Below, piece after piece: positions 22,011 to 33,837 of a stretch of 64,000 nt of DNA. A program made the position numbers and the translations under genes. Position 1 is the first letter of the stretch. The number at the start of each line of letters is the position of its first letter. The stretch comes from Sipunculus nudus (taxonomy: Eukaryota; Annelida; Sipuncula; Golfingiida; Sipunculidae): contig CM049322.1 of the NCBI GenBank assembly GCA_026874595.1, positions 23,719,400-23,783,399 of the forward strand. The letters are read 5' to 3'. The notes below the pieces were generated by a model. The model made no database searches. It was not told the DNA's origin and saw nothing but the letters and a program-made list of their open reading frames with translations.

Positions 22011-22049
22011 TGCCAATACCGGTGCAGATAATAGTGCTTGTTTCACCTT
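22008..22049. repeat. Target-site duplication of nested LINE (right copy)
   Basis: Partner of 21234-21277. On the minus strand it encodes the end of the RT/RNase H connection (KQALLSAPVLAF), which is therefore present twice. Confidence 0.75.
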
Positions 22050-22269
22050 GGAATGCCCTCTCCCACTCCGTGCTCTACTCTCTAATAGTCACTTTCTGTC
22101 CTTTGACCCTCTGCTGGGCAACTAAGACAGCGACTAGGTCGTTCAACGGTTTGACCTTGGCAGCAAATCAAGTTAAGAACCGTCGGTAGAATAAACTAAA
22201 TCCTAGGAACTGACTTGGGGCCTTTAAGCTGCCTAGACGTGACCAAACAGCGACACCAGCAATATTCCG

Positions 22270-22890
22270 TGGATCAGGCCAAATACCTTGCTCTGAGATC
22301 ACATGTCCCTAGTATTTCTGTCTTAAAGAACTGACATTTTTCATTGGAGAGTTTGAGCTGATTTTTCTGCAATTTTTGAAAGACATTTTCCAAGTGGACC
22401 AAATATTCCTCGTAAGACTCCAAGTATACTAGAAGAAAGGAATAGAGATCATCCCTGAATATCATAGTCAAGTAGCTGGTGCTGAGACTAGCCCAAACGG
22501 CAATCTAATGATTTCATATAAGCCAGCCAGTGCTCCAAAGAGCATAAGCTGTCGCCTGATCTAAAATACTAAAGACCATCGAGTTCCCAAGCGTCTCCAG
22601 AGACTCAACAACTGTTGGTAATGGGAACGAATCCTTTCTAGTTTTGCAATCAATGTAATCAATGCATAGGCGAATACATCCTGATTTCTTTTGTACCAGC
22701 ACCATCGGTGAGGCATATGAAGAATTACTTTCGCAGATGATACCCTTCCGCACAATCATCTCCAGGTGAGTTTTTACTTCCTGCCATAGATGTGGCGAGA
22801 GACGCTGAAATGGCTGTACTATAGGTTCATCCTCAGTTGTCGCGATCCTATGCTGTATCGGAGGGGCAGCACTCAAATCTGATCCTTCCT
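22270..22890 (-). pseudogene. Reverse transcriptase remnant (Ty3/gypsy)
   Basis: The frame 22514-22876 reads HRIATTEDEPIVQPFQRL, WQEVKTHLEMIVRKGII, SYASPMVLVQKKSG, RLCIDY, KTRKDSFPLP and FSILDQATAY, a textbook gypsy RT fingers/palm N-terminus. The reading then jumps almost directly to PFGLVSAPAT and LLVYLESYEEYLVHLENVFQKL, followed by LKLSNEKCQFF. The ~50 residues between the palm motifs are mostly missing, and the catalytic YxDD box is deleted within the YLE-SYEE junction. The enzyme is non-functional. Confidence 0.9.
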
Positions 22891-23099
22891 TTTAAAAGAT
22901 ATCTTCATATTTCATGAACATACTTGTAACTTTGTCCATCGAAATATCCGTGTTATCAAAGTTAATCTTGTTGAGTACAGAGTCAACACTATAATTATCT
23001 ATAACAGTTCAGTGGCGTCAGTTTCTCTATGGTTTTTCCTTCATGGGATAAGCCTACTCGTTGATGTTCCCCATCCACAGAGATCACTTCTTGTGCTCT

Positions 23100-23340
23100 T
23101 CAAATCAATGAACGTGGTTTAATTTGTATCGCCTCATCACTACAATTCATTAGTAGGACACAGCTCGGCTGATGCTGAACAACTGTTGGAGCTACTTGCA
23201 ATCCATCAGGAATTGTTGAAGATGTTGCCTGTCCTCGAGGGGTTCTACTACCGAAACTATCCTTCTTGGAGGACCTGTAACTGGAACTGCAATTAAACTT
23301 TGAGGAGGTATACATATCTCCTGAACTTCTGCAATGCGCA
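23100..23340 (-). pseudogene. Protease-RT linker region
   Basis: The 71-codon minus-strand frame ends QVAPTVVQHQPSCVLLMNCS and IQIKPRSLI. This fits the stretch that precedes RT in Ty3/gypsy polyproteins (V.PT.V......V.V.N......I.P.T.I). No catalytic role; it supports the polyprotein order. Confidence 0.5.
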
Positions 23341-23380
23341 CAGAGTTCAAAGCTGGAGGTTGATTTTCTGTTGGTGTATC

Positions 23381-23770
23381 CTAAGCCAAATGTATGAGAT
23401 TGTCAGAGTCCTTGATATTACTGAGGATGTTCGTCCAAATCAGCCCAGGAAGTTGTTTCCGGCTCTCCAGAATGTGGGGAGTATTTCTAATCACGAGCAC
23501 ACCAATATCTGAGAATACCTTCCCGTTTAATTCAACATTAAGAATGGCTAGCCAAATGTAAGGAACCTCTAAGCCAATGACCACTCTAACTTTGAGCCAT
23601 TCAATTGGCTCCAATACATTCCGCCCATCTTCACTGTAAATCCAGTCTCTAAAAAACTTTTCAAATATGGTAGTCACTACTGATCATGCAACCTCTGTAC
23701 CTGCAAACTTTGCAGTGACGGTTGGTCTAGGTCCAACAATCTTAGATATCTCCACTCTGAGATCAGCATC
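23381..23770 (-). pseudogene. Retropepsin-like protease remnant
   Basis: Minus-strand reading: VVTTIFEKFF, LEPIEWLKVRVVIGLEVPYI, AILNVELNGKVF, IGVLVIRN and LPGLIWTNIL. This is the flap-to-C-terminus pattern of gypsy proteases (…ITE.F…V..A.G..IPY.G….V…G…P.LLG.N.L). The catalytic Asp-Thr/Ser-Gly triad expected just before VVTTI is replaced by a stop-containing stretch (~23675-23690), so it is dead. Confidence 0.7.
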
Positions 23771-24059
23771 TATCTGATTATTGCTGACAGAAACAGGGGA
23801 ATATTCCACCTGATTTGTTGTACTACCTGAGGGCTCGTTTCTCCTACTCGGTTGCGATTCATATTATTCATATCTCTGTCCGCCTTGGTAATATCCACCA
23901 TGGCCTCTGACATTCTTTGCATGGACGAGAAAATTTATTAAATAGGGTTGTAATAATTTTTTGTTGGCTTATTTGTTCCTGCTAAGCCTTTATCTGTTCC
24001 TACTGCCGATACTGAAGCGTGACTTATGACTGGACTTGCTTTCCCAGTAACTCGACAGT

Positions 24060-24500
24060 CTTACGTAAAATTGAAAGCTCACACTCTGTATTTACAGGTG
24101 TAGACACGTACTATACCTCCTCTGTATATAGTGGGGCGAGCTGCAGCACCCCCAACGGTATAAACTGCATCCTCATCCAAACATGTTGTCTAGCATGGAA
24201 TACCGTCAACAGTTGGGTGGTAGACAATTTTTCCCAAAGGCATCGCAAAAAAATCATTAGGACTTTTTCATCCTTACAATCCGATTCATCTGCATATCGC
24301 ACCTCGTATCGAGCAGGGTCCTCTAAATGACTCTCAAAGAAGCCGACAGCAGGTTTATCTCTAAAGCCTTGTTTCCGAAGTGCTCTCTCAGCTTCTAAAA
24401 TCCACTCATTTACATCACCTGTGGTGCCATCAAAACTCTGTAACCTCTGCTGAGTCTGTATTACAAGCGTGGATGAGGCGCTCCTGTCTAATCTACTTCT
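24060..24500 (-). pseudogene. Gag remnant
   Basis: Minus-strand reading around 24250-24440 gives FDGTTGDVNEWILEAERAL, RKQGFRDKPAVGFFESHLED and PARYEVRYADE. This matches the capsid-like retrotransposon Gag pattern (F.G..G.V..WL..AE.AL…..A..F….L.G.A…V). Other frames show the same region broken by frameshifts. No intact CCHC zinc knuckle was found between it and the protease. Confidence 0.7.
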
Positions 24501-24739
24501 TGTTGTAGATCCTCATCTAATTTTCTTAGACTTTCCATGTCGACCATCCAATAATCTCAAAGCAAAGATCATCAAAAACTCACTCACCTGTTCCAGTGAT
24601 AAAACAAGACAATGGATCACAGGACCCGGATGCATGTCAGCAAACGCACTAATGCATGATCGAACCGCTAGATAACGTTCAAACTGGAATTCAGTGCTTG
24701 TAATACAAAAATGAAAACGTATGACTGCGACAAGCATAA

Positions 24740-26410
24740 TATCATGTGACCTTACATACTAATCACTGAGAAAAAAATCGACTATCAGTCCTCAAGGACA
24801 AGAGTACAACCGCGATGGATCATAATGCAAAATCTGCAATCAGCTGCGCATGACGAGAGTTTCGATCAATTTTAGGAAAATTCAGAGAGATTCAATTTGT
24901 TCACCCTGTTCAATTTAACACTAAATAAATCGATGTTAAACATTCAGTCCAGTGTTAACAATACATAAAATAATACAATGTTAAAACACTCAAAAATACA
25001 GGCATTAGTATGAGTAAGTGTGTACATCATAGTCTGGAAACCACATATATGCATAATACATTCAGTAAAAACAAGAAACGCCCCTACAGAAAAATAACTC
25101 ATGGACTGTGTCGCAATATCCTACCAATTATCTCAGAACCTTGTCTTGCTTGCTTAACCAGGTTTGTGGCAGTTACTAATAACCAAGGAACATAGGAGTA
25201 TTTCCCTTTAATGAAGTGGAAGGGTCTTAAACAGGCTGAAACCCACAAAGTGCCCATAATGTGTAGTGAAAGACAATAAGGGTACCTTTCGGCACAGATG
25301 AGCTCAGCTTCTGCGAATCATATGAAAATGAAACCTACTCGAAAACTCGTGAGCTTTATTAGAGTATGTATTTCACACAGTGCTGTGATAATCTTCGCAA
25401 TATGCTGTTCAATTTTTATCCTCCCATCAAAACGGGGGGGGGGGGGGGGGGGGGGGAATCTTCACAATTTTTTTTACCTTCTACTTTAACTGCACAACTG
25501 TCAGACAATATGTTATAGGTCCACCATAAAAATCCCAACCATAATCATCCGAATAATACAACACTTAATACAGTAATTGCTAGCTGATGGAGGTAAACAC
25601 ATATTATCCATAATGAACTAGGGAACTACAATGAAGGTTTAGCTTCATCTTACCATCAAGTCAATAAATACAAGGCATGATACTACGCATAGCAATACAG
25701 GTATAGTGTGTCTACTGTTCTCTGCACCAAGTGCAAGGTTCCACTCTAAAAACAATAAATGCATGTGAGCTAAGAGAATTTGCAATTAATTAAGAATGTG
25801 GTCTGTATTATAGTATTACGTCAGTATTTTTAAATCTGTACACTCAAATTAAATTATTTTGTTAATAACCTTGAAAATAGATTACGTATTCATCATCGTT
25901 TGTTTGTAAGTCAAGCAGCACCCTGTGGCAAAATCTGTACTGTCCAGCACTTAAAAATTCTGCATGCACCAAAAACATACATTAACAATGAATCACTTCA
26001 GAATAAATGCATCGCAGTATTGTTAATGGTATGTGATACACCACGTGTTTGTATCTACTGATGCGTAGTCGATACTGACACAAAGTAAGTTCACAGATGT
26101 ACAAGATGCATGTCATGACATAATAATAATAAATACTCTCATCACATAATAATGAACACAACATATGACAGGGAAATATACAGCATGAGTGAGTCCTCAG
26201 CAAGTGTACACCTATCTTCGTTTGCTTTTGGCTGGAACACCATGATAGTTCTGTTTAACACAATTTGTAATACACTTTTGTTGATCACAGCCGGAAACAA
26301 GTCCAGGGAAGTGGATACATGGATAAAGTCCATTACATACGGCAATCCGAACATTTGGAAATCTAGACATCTGAACATCTGGCCATCCGACTTCGGACAG
26401 AAAATGTGCC
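24740..26410 (-). other. Long untranslated leader of the gypsy element
   Basis: About 1.7 kb lies between the primer-binding site and recognisable gag. It is AT-rich, with a 23-G run at 25434-25456 and no coding pattern. It could be a long leader, a decayed extra reading frame or an insertion without recognisable ends. Confidence 0.4.
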
Positions 26411-26434
26411 CGAATCCCCGTGAACTGACAACAA
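26411..26434 (-). other. Primer-binding-site-like sequence (tRNA-Leu type)
   Basis: On the minus strand, directly after the 5' LTR's terminal CA, the sequence reads TTGTTGTCAGTTCACGGGGA then TTCG. It resembles the complement of a tRNA-Leu 3' end (TGGTGTCAG…GGGATTCG), with mismatches including the first bases. Position and similarity support a Leu-primed element. Confidence 0.5.
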
Positions 26435-26817
26435 TGACAACCAACATAAGCTGACCAAGATTTATTCTGACGTATTCCGGTTACATAAACTTAGGACATC
26501 CACAAAACCTCAGGACATCAAAGAAACCCGCGATTAACAGGTTCCTAAGGGACCACTACGACTTTCGTCATGTACATCCTTCTGTAGCCGCAGGTTGGCG
26601 GAGAGCCTCTGTTACAGAGCGGCAAAACTGCACTAATGGCAGGAAACGTCGTCCAATCGAGCTGTGAGCGGTAAAAAGGACAGTTTCCCAGAAAATCTGC
26701 CTGCGGATTTCGCTGGTTGGTAGACTTGTAACTGATACTCGGCTCCGAAACCAGATGGCAGCACAATACAAGAAGTTCTGAGGATCGGAGGTTCGTATGA
26801 ACACAGAAACGGTCACA
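26435..26817 (-). repeat. 5' LTR
   Basis: 383 bp, partner of 18732-19110. It begins TGTGACCG (minus strand, at 26817) and ends GTTGTCA (26435). It carries ~35 bp around 26583-26620 that the other LTR lacks. Confidence 0.9.
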
Positions 26818-27974
26818 AAGGAATTCTAGAATGACTTGTTCTGTCCTGCAAAGCATTCGTAATCATTGTCTTGATGCCTATGGTTTCTGCTTTCTGTCAG
26901 AGATTTGTGGGAGGTCACCTTATCATCTAAGGGAATATCTGTTAAAACTTATGCCTTCTGGAAGATGACATTATGAGCTTGAACAAACCATAGTGAATGG
27001 GAACAATGTGTAGCAATGTTCGATCTGACCAGGCGATGATATTTCCAACACTTTCCGTAGCTAAAGAGATACTGAAGTCGTGAACGTCGTCAATCAGATG
27101 CCACTGTTTGGTTCTCCAGTGTATCCAGGATTTTTTTTTTGCCTGCTTTCATGGAAAGAGGGTCTGTGTTGGTCAAGTTTTTCTCTGCTCAGAGACTCAA
27201 AAGTGGTAGACCAACAGAGGCAACGTTGCCAGTGCCGGGTGAACCCCAATACTGCAGTCCGCGTCCTAACTCTGCCAAAGTCTGTGACCCAGCAAAAGGA
27301 ATTGACAGGGTAGCAGCGTTTCATCAGCAGCTCATTATGGGTTCGGAAGGTCTGACAGCTGACTGGAAAGTGTGGTTTTTATGAATGACCCTTCTGGTTC
27401 ACCATGGGTCCTATCCTCATTCTATCATTTCCATTGGATGTATCCGCCTTTGAGTTCAGCTACAAATCACCATCTGCCAGGCTTGTTTCGCTGAGCGCCG
27501 CCATATCTATGTTATTCCATGCAAAGTCCTTACCATGAGAAATATTCTCTTTTAAGGCCTTTCCGTGGTCTCCTTGTCAAAGAGAGTTCTCATGTTCATT
27601 GTCATCTCATTTTCTTTTCATTACAATCGCAATATGAGTAAACCCGCGGATAACTAGCCAGTGTCTATTGGACAAGCAGTGTTCGAGTTCCCTGCTTGTC
27701 CTGTGTAGGCCTACAGGGTCATGATTAAACCTCAACATTTCGCCTCCGTATATTGCTCTCACCCTTGCCCATGAAAACACAGCCTTGGAGATTGAAAGTT
27801 GCGTGCAGAAATAATTTTAATTTATCTGGCTGTATAAGAATTGATGATATATCAAGATTGTTCTCCCTGGCTCAGCATCTCATGTCCTCTCCATAAATTA
27901 CCATTCACACGCAATCGCCTCGGTTAACCTTTAGCAAACCCTCTCTCTGTTTGCATTCTCTAACCCTCTTCTTG
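26818..27974. other. Unassigned sequence right of the retrotransposon
   Basis: Mixed composition. Overlapping frames on both strands at 27080-27384 have no recognised domain. Nothing else can be supported. Confidence 0.35.
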
Positions 27975-28130
27975 CCTCAGCAATCTCACGCCCTATCCCT
28001 GGCTCACCTTTCTAAGGCTAACTCCCGGCCTCAGCAATCTAACGCCATCTCTCTGGCTCACCTTTCTGAGGCCAACTCCCGGCCTCAGTATTCTCACGCC
28101 CTCTCACTGGCTCACCTTTCCTAACGCCCT
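27975..28130 (+). repeat. 54-bp tandem repeat, ~3 copies
   Basis: The unit contains CCTCAGCAATCTCACGCCCT, CTGGCTCACCTTTCT and CTAACTCCCGG. Three copies differ at scattered positions. A looser half copy precedes the array. Confidence 0.8.
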
Positions 28131-30190
28131 GACGATTACCTCTCTATTCTGTATTCTCTTGTAACACGCAATGCTCATGTCCGTAAATGTCCCTCTGACA
28201 GATATTCATCTCGGTCAGGAAACAAACACCGCATGGTAACTTCATATAAACTGATGGCATTTACATGTGTGAAAATCTGGAACTGCAGTGATGGAATAAA
28301 CTTGTGTTGTACCCGTCAGGAGATATTACTGTCAGTTAAAGGCCACTACGTCATAATGAAGTAGAATGCAGGACCCGGGATGCTAGTAACACTTCCTGTC
28401 TATTACTGAAATGTGCTAGATATATCTAAAGGCCACATGTATAATATAGAAAAAAAAATAATTTTTGTTTTCTGCTAGCCTGAATATATGCTGTTAGGAA
28501 AAAGGAATTGTCATATTTAGAAGAGGATCTCGTCGCAGGTAAAAAGTAAAACAAAAGGCATTCTTCTACCAGGATACAAGAGAACTCGATGTTCATTTGT
28601 CAATTATGATCATATAATAACGGCTTGAACCCAATCTGTGGTAAAATTAAACGCTCTGGTACCAGTATCAGCTTTGTTAAACGGTAAAAAATAACATATA
28701 ACTGGACTTACATATGTACTTTTCCTTCTTGCAAAATATAGTTCTTTGAGAAATGTTAGTGTAGTTGCTATGTGCACGTAATTATATGGGCTTTGTATGC
28801 ATAACATATTAATATAAATGTTGACAATATAGTTTACCAGTAAAACAGTTTGGTTCGATAACATTTAATGCTCTAAACTTATAACGCTTCTGATAAAGTT
28901 GTCTGTTTATGAGTACGCAGTCATGTCAGTTGTATTTTATCCAGAAATATATGGCCTGAGGCCAATAGTTAAACAATATTGTATTGTTCATTCATTTTTG
29001 AAAGGGTTAAATGTTAATTATTAAAAATATTCAACTTTTTTATCTTTTAATTTTGTCACGCCTGGAAACTACGAATGTCAAGGTTCTATTGTCATGAATT
29101 GAACGTCTAAATGAGTCAAGAAGTTTACCAGAGCGTTATAGCCAACAGAATGACGCTTCAAAGTTCTTGAAATGTGAATTCATGAATTGATATAAAAAGC
29201 TGATGGTTGTGTCGTATCGTTATATAGATTGGATTTTGGCTGTGTAAGTTGACCAGAGAGTGTTAGGGTATGTTTATGTAGTAAGTAGGGCACAGTTGCA
29301 GTCATCAGGAGTCTGATGGTTAATGATACAACCATTTGAAATCTAGAAGATGATGGAGCGGTATCAAACCCGCGAGGAGGTTGTTATCTGAACTTTACTT
29401 CGTTGAGCCCATGTGGCTGATCGTTGGTGTTTTGTACGTTACCGCTTGACTTTTGACCTCTTTTAAGAGGGAGGGAGTGAACCTTGAATTTATGCCACTG
29501 TTAGAATTGTATGACAATTCATGCAGACATGTCGGCTATAAACATAAATTGACTATTTCAGTCAAGTAAACTTAAAACCTCACTTAATCATGCCAAATCT
29601 AGGACCATCCTGTGGGTATCTCTATCATGTGCTGTATGTGTCTGTCCTCCAGGTTCTTTTCAATGAAGAACAATTTGCTCCTGCACAGATGTCTAGAATA
29701 ATTCAGCCGGCACTTGGTTCCAATATGATATGTTAGAGAGTATGACCAAAATCTTTACTTTTCATAGAATGGCAAATAAATCAAGCCAAATTATTAAGAA
29801 AATGTGACAATATTCGAATATGAAAATCTGAGTTGTCCTTTACCTCAGAATATGAGAGAAACAACAATTTCATGCAACATATAGACTAATAAACAAAATG
29901 TATCGACGTGCAAAACCAGAATATTTCTTTAACTGCATGACCGTGTAGCTCGGAGATTTACACAATGACTACAACAATTTATCTTCAAGGATGGGACTGA
30001 CAGGCTTAGGAGGATAATCAAAGCTGTCACAATTTTTTCTTCTTATGTATTCATGTATACTAGTATTTCCCTTGTTGTCTGTGTGATACATTTCAAATAT
30101 ATTGCAATTAAGTGTAAAGTTAAAAAAAATAAGATATGTTTTCATTATCTATAAAGGTAAATCCTTAACAAGGTTGTCTATATTATATTT
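28131..30190. other. AT-rich spacer
   Basis: No domain, repeat partner or transposon end was recognised in about 2 kb. A minus-strand frame at 28610-28864 looks like chance. Confidence 0.4.
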
Positions 30191-30400
30191 CATGGTGAAT
30201 TCGGAAATAGAACCAAAGTCTATAATTCTAATTATTAATATACATGTATTTAATTTCAAATAAATAAATACTATTCTCTGAATATAACATTTCTTAGTGA
30301 ACTCATGAACGGAACCAAAGTCTAAAATTGTAATTATTAATATATTTCATTTCAATAAAAAATTCTATTATCTGAATATAACGTTTCATAGTAAAATCAA
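30191..30400 (+). repeat. ~103-bp tandem duplication
   Basis: 'gaaccaaagtcta', 'aattattaatata' and 'ctgaatataac(a/g)tttc' recur in order at an offset of ~103 bp. Confidence 0.7.
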
Positions 30401-30766
30401 ATTTTAATAATTATCGAGATATGATGGAGCACTTAACAGTCAGACAGGACAAAGTAATAACACTAATTATACTTTAAAAGGCTTTCTTCGTTTTACCTTC
30501 AGCTTTTACTCAGTCAAGGCTCTTATTTAAAATGTTGAAGTTATTAAAACAAATCGAGATAACATATTTGATACGGATGATTTCTTAGACTTTTTATTTA
30601 AGCAAGTGACCGATGAGCCGCTGCTCAGCTACTTAGGAAGACATTCACAAAAGGAATTTTATCATCTGAATGTCAAATTCTGTAGGTGGTAACCCCATTC
30701 AACTGCAGAAGAAAGAAGAAAAAGTTTCCCGATAATATGTCTAGCCATTCCCATGAAATCTAGCCT

Positions 30767-31270
30767 TTTTGTATGCAGTCAGCTGAGCTAAAAATGACCA
30801 TGCATATTTTTAAAGACACCTCTGGATGTAAAGACAAAATATTCTAGGTTCAACAGTAATCTATTGTACCATGTCTGACTGTCTGGGTGCTTAAAATGTT
30901 TTTGGCCAGTAATATAGGTCACCATGACCTAATTTTAGGTTTCCATGGAGATTGCTCAAGACTTCCCTATATGTTACATTGGAAAATTCTAGGGTAAGCA
31001 GATATAATTTGTGCCCATCTGATTTCCAGGGGGCTTAAAATCATGTTTTTGGCTCATAGTTCATAGAATATAGGTCACCATATCCAAATTTCAGGTTTCC
31101 ATGCAGATTTGTTAGAAGATTCTAGGCCTAGCAAATACAATTTGTGCCCCATCTGATTGACTGGGTGCTCAAAATCATGTTTCAGCCTGTAGTTAACAAT
31201 ATAAAGGCAACCATGACCTGATTTCAGGTTTCCACGGAGATTTGCTGAGGACCTCTCTTGATGTACAGTT
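30767..31270 (+). repeat. Repeat tail followed by ~130-156-bp monomers
   Basis: AGTCAGCTGAGCTAAAAATG at ~30775 is the tail also seen at 8890-8911. Then 'ataggtcaccatgacc...tttcaggtttcca(t/c)gg' recurs at 30914, 31070 and 31201 (offsets 156 and 131), with a weaker copy near 31545. These are diverged satellite-like monomers. Confidence 0.6.
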
Positions 31271-32677
31271 AGAAGTTTTCCTATATGTGCGATGTTAACG
31301 GACGGACTGCTTCATCTGAAGGTCTCAAAAATAGAGAAAAAATGTGTAAAATAATGAAAAAATACAGGTGGTGAATTCAGTCTTCAGGAAATGATGAAAA
31401 ACTCCATGATCAATATGCATGGGAAGAAACATGGCAACTAATGCATTAGTTATTCATATACTGGAGCTTTTATATCAAAGTTTTAATTATTCATTGGGGG
31501 GGGGGGGGGGGGGGAATTTTCGGGCCCATAGCTCGGAGGCTATAGGTCACAGTGGTCTAATTTAATGATTAAATGGAGATGTTTTATAGACTTGTTTTAT
31601 AGACTTCCATGGGTTTTCAGTAAGCGGTTTCCAAGTCTAGCGGTTGCGGTTTGTGCCCTTTTAACGGAAAGACGGACAGACGATTCAAAGCAAGCATTTC
31701 CACAGTCCACCCTAGCAAGGACTTTGGTCCTTGGTCGTTATATTATACTGAAAAGATACTCTGCAAATGTTTAATTGAGGCTTTTGAAAAAAGCAAATTA
31801 ATGAACTGGATTCTTTCTATATATTTTATTTTGGAAAATTATTGCAAAACAGTTGGCATTTTCACATGGTTCATACCATGGTCAGTAACATTTAATCATA
31901 TCGGATCACAGTGACATATTTCTGCTGTGTCACCTAAAGATAATATTTCCAGTATCATTGTTGTAAAATAAAATTTCCATATTTTTATTAAATCATCTTT
32001 ATAAAAGAATGTGGAAATCATTTTTCTTCTCATTAACTGTAACCATGCAGTAATTGTCCGGGGATCATTCGTCAAACTCGTGAATAAATCTACACTGTAC
32101 TTTATTAAAACAGCAATGGTGATATTTAACAACACCTGCTTATTGAATTAATTGCAATATATGAATGTAACGTAGTTTTCTGAACTTTGCTTCGTTTCTG
32201 ATAGTTAACTTCCAAATATTCTTTGGGCGATATGGCTCATAATAAATAAAACGATAAATCACTATATGGTGATATGTCACTGGATCCTGGAGCTTGTCAT
32301 GGTGGTGACGTTGGAACTTATTATGGCGATTAGGCTGAATTGTGTGTTTTTTATGAAGACACTGGATCTTTACGATCTATAGATTCATGACGCTGGATCT
32401 TGCATGCATATGACGGCTGATCTTAAAGTATCAATTTTTACAAGCAACGAAAAAGATTCCTTCGTTTCATTATTCGCCATCAGATGGCGCAGCAGATTTT
32501 GTGATTACTGGTGTAGCTTTATTCTTCAGAAGTCAAACTGAGTATGATGTGTTGGTGAAGTCAGGGGCACGGCTGGAATGGTATAATGTAAATACTACCT
32601 TTGAAAATAGTATTTACACTGTATTACGTACACTGTAGTATTAACATTGTACTGACAGAGCAATAATTACCTGTAGG
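31271..32677. other. AT-rich spacer with poly-G and a small hairpin
   Basis: 19-G run at 31496-31514. TGTAAATACT / AGTATTTACA (32587-32596 and 32609-32618) form a 10-bp hairpin just outside the hAT-like element. Open frames at 31565-31914 show no domain. Confidence 0.4.
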
Positions 32678-32689
32678 CAGAGTTGGGTC

Positions 32690-32800
32690 CAAATACTTTT
32701 ATAGTAATTGATTACAAATATAATTAATTTTAAAAGTAATCGATTACAATTACAATTACTTTTGTGTTTTCAGAAAAGTAATCGATTACAATTACAAAGG
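32690..32800 (+). repeat. Left subterminal repeats (ATTACAATTAC)
   Basis: 'aagtaatcgattacaattac' occurs twice within ~75 bp. The same words in reverse orientation occur at 40245-40360, so they are the subterminal regions of the element. Confidence 0.65.
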
Positions 32801-33182
32801 AATCCCGGTTATTGTTAAAATTACTTTTGTGCTTAACGTCCATTAACTTCATGACAAGAGCAGGAGCTGGGATAGAGATTGGTGTGAACTCTTAACATAT
32901 TTTGACAATCTCAAAAATAAATAAAGGAATTCAGTTAAATGAGTTAAATTTTATCTAAAATGAATTTAACTGGAAATTTCTTGAACGCTGCTTATATACT
33001 TCCATCAATAATTTGGATCGCCAGACCCGGAGTATTTCCAAGATCTTGATTGCATTTTTATATGTGCTTCATGAGCACTGGAAATATATCAATCGTAGCC
33101 AAGAGAAATATGTATTACAATTCCATCTCATTGGTTGCATTACAGGTCAGTTCCCACAAGAACAAAGGCGGGTCCAATTAGG

Positions 33183-33398
33183 TGACACCTGTGTTACGTG
33201 CCCTATTGTAATAACGTCCCCTATTGTAATAATTATTACATAAGGGGGTTACAAATGAGCTGTTTCTCGTAACCCCTATTGTAATAACGTGCACTATTGT
33301 TATAATTATTACAATAGGGGTTGCAAATACAGCCCCTATTGTAATAACATTTTTATTACATTAGGGGATGCGGTAGAAATGGTTTTTGCACACCAATC
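33183..33398 (+). repeat. Left copy of 215-bp inner inverted repeat
   Basis: Runs from 'acacctgtgttacg' to 'tggtttttgcacacca' with many CCCCTATTGTAATAACG words. Its reverse complement is at 39000-39215 with few differences over ~215 bp; sequence outside those bounds does not match. Confidence 0.85.
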
Positions 33399-33837
33399 CG
33401 GTCGAACAACGTATATATCAATACCTTTGATCGTGATAGTATAAATAATTTGTTTTCAGCAAAGTATATCCGTATTTTAGTGCGATATTGTAATGGTACG
33501 TTTTTATGATTTTTTTTAAATTAAACAATATAATTGACTATTGTATTTCAAATTGATGATCATTCATTTTTTATATTGATTTTAAACGGGGTTGTGTATA
33601 AATTGCATGTATGTAGGACAAACAATAGTGACTGACCCTTTATTAATTACAACAGGCAACATAATTATAATTATTCAATAATGACTGTACTATTTTGTTC
33701 TACATTGTCTAATTATTAAGACACTTTTTTGTTTGTCATCTGTTTGGACACGTGATAATAAGTATATGTTTACACTTAATAATCAACGTAACATAATCAA
33801 ATAACTGTAAGTTCCTCAATTATTATTTATTTTATAA

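Larger units (their letters stand above)
18732..26817 (-). mobile_element. Ty3/gypsy LTR retrotransposon, defective, minus strand
   Basis: Two LTRs bracket an 8.1 kb unit whose minus strand shows, in order, a primer-binding site, gag, protease, reverse transcriptase, RNase H and integrase with a GPY/F-like end. That is the Ty3/gypsy (Metaviridae) order. LTRs begin TGTGACCG and end GTTGTCA, so they keep TG...CA ends. Every domain has stops or frameshifts, and RT lacks its catalytic region. A LINE fragment (about 21278-22010) splits RNase H. No 5-bp target duplication is evident (TAGAC left, AAGGA right). No env-like frame was seen. Leu-primed gypsy elements are known in bivalves (for example Steamer); close relation is not claimed. 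Confidence 0.9.

Noticed and set aside
22514-22876. A functional host reverse transcriptase
   Set aside because: Clear Ty3/gypsy RT between LTRs, lacking its catalytic box.
28600-28870. Small membrane protein gene on the minus strand
   Set aside because: AT-rich chance frame with no start context or conservation that I can judge.
29300-29345. Third hammerhead (CTGATGG ... GAAA)
   Set aside because: The core has G in place of the essential A and the stem does not close next to GAAA.
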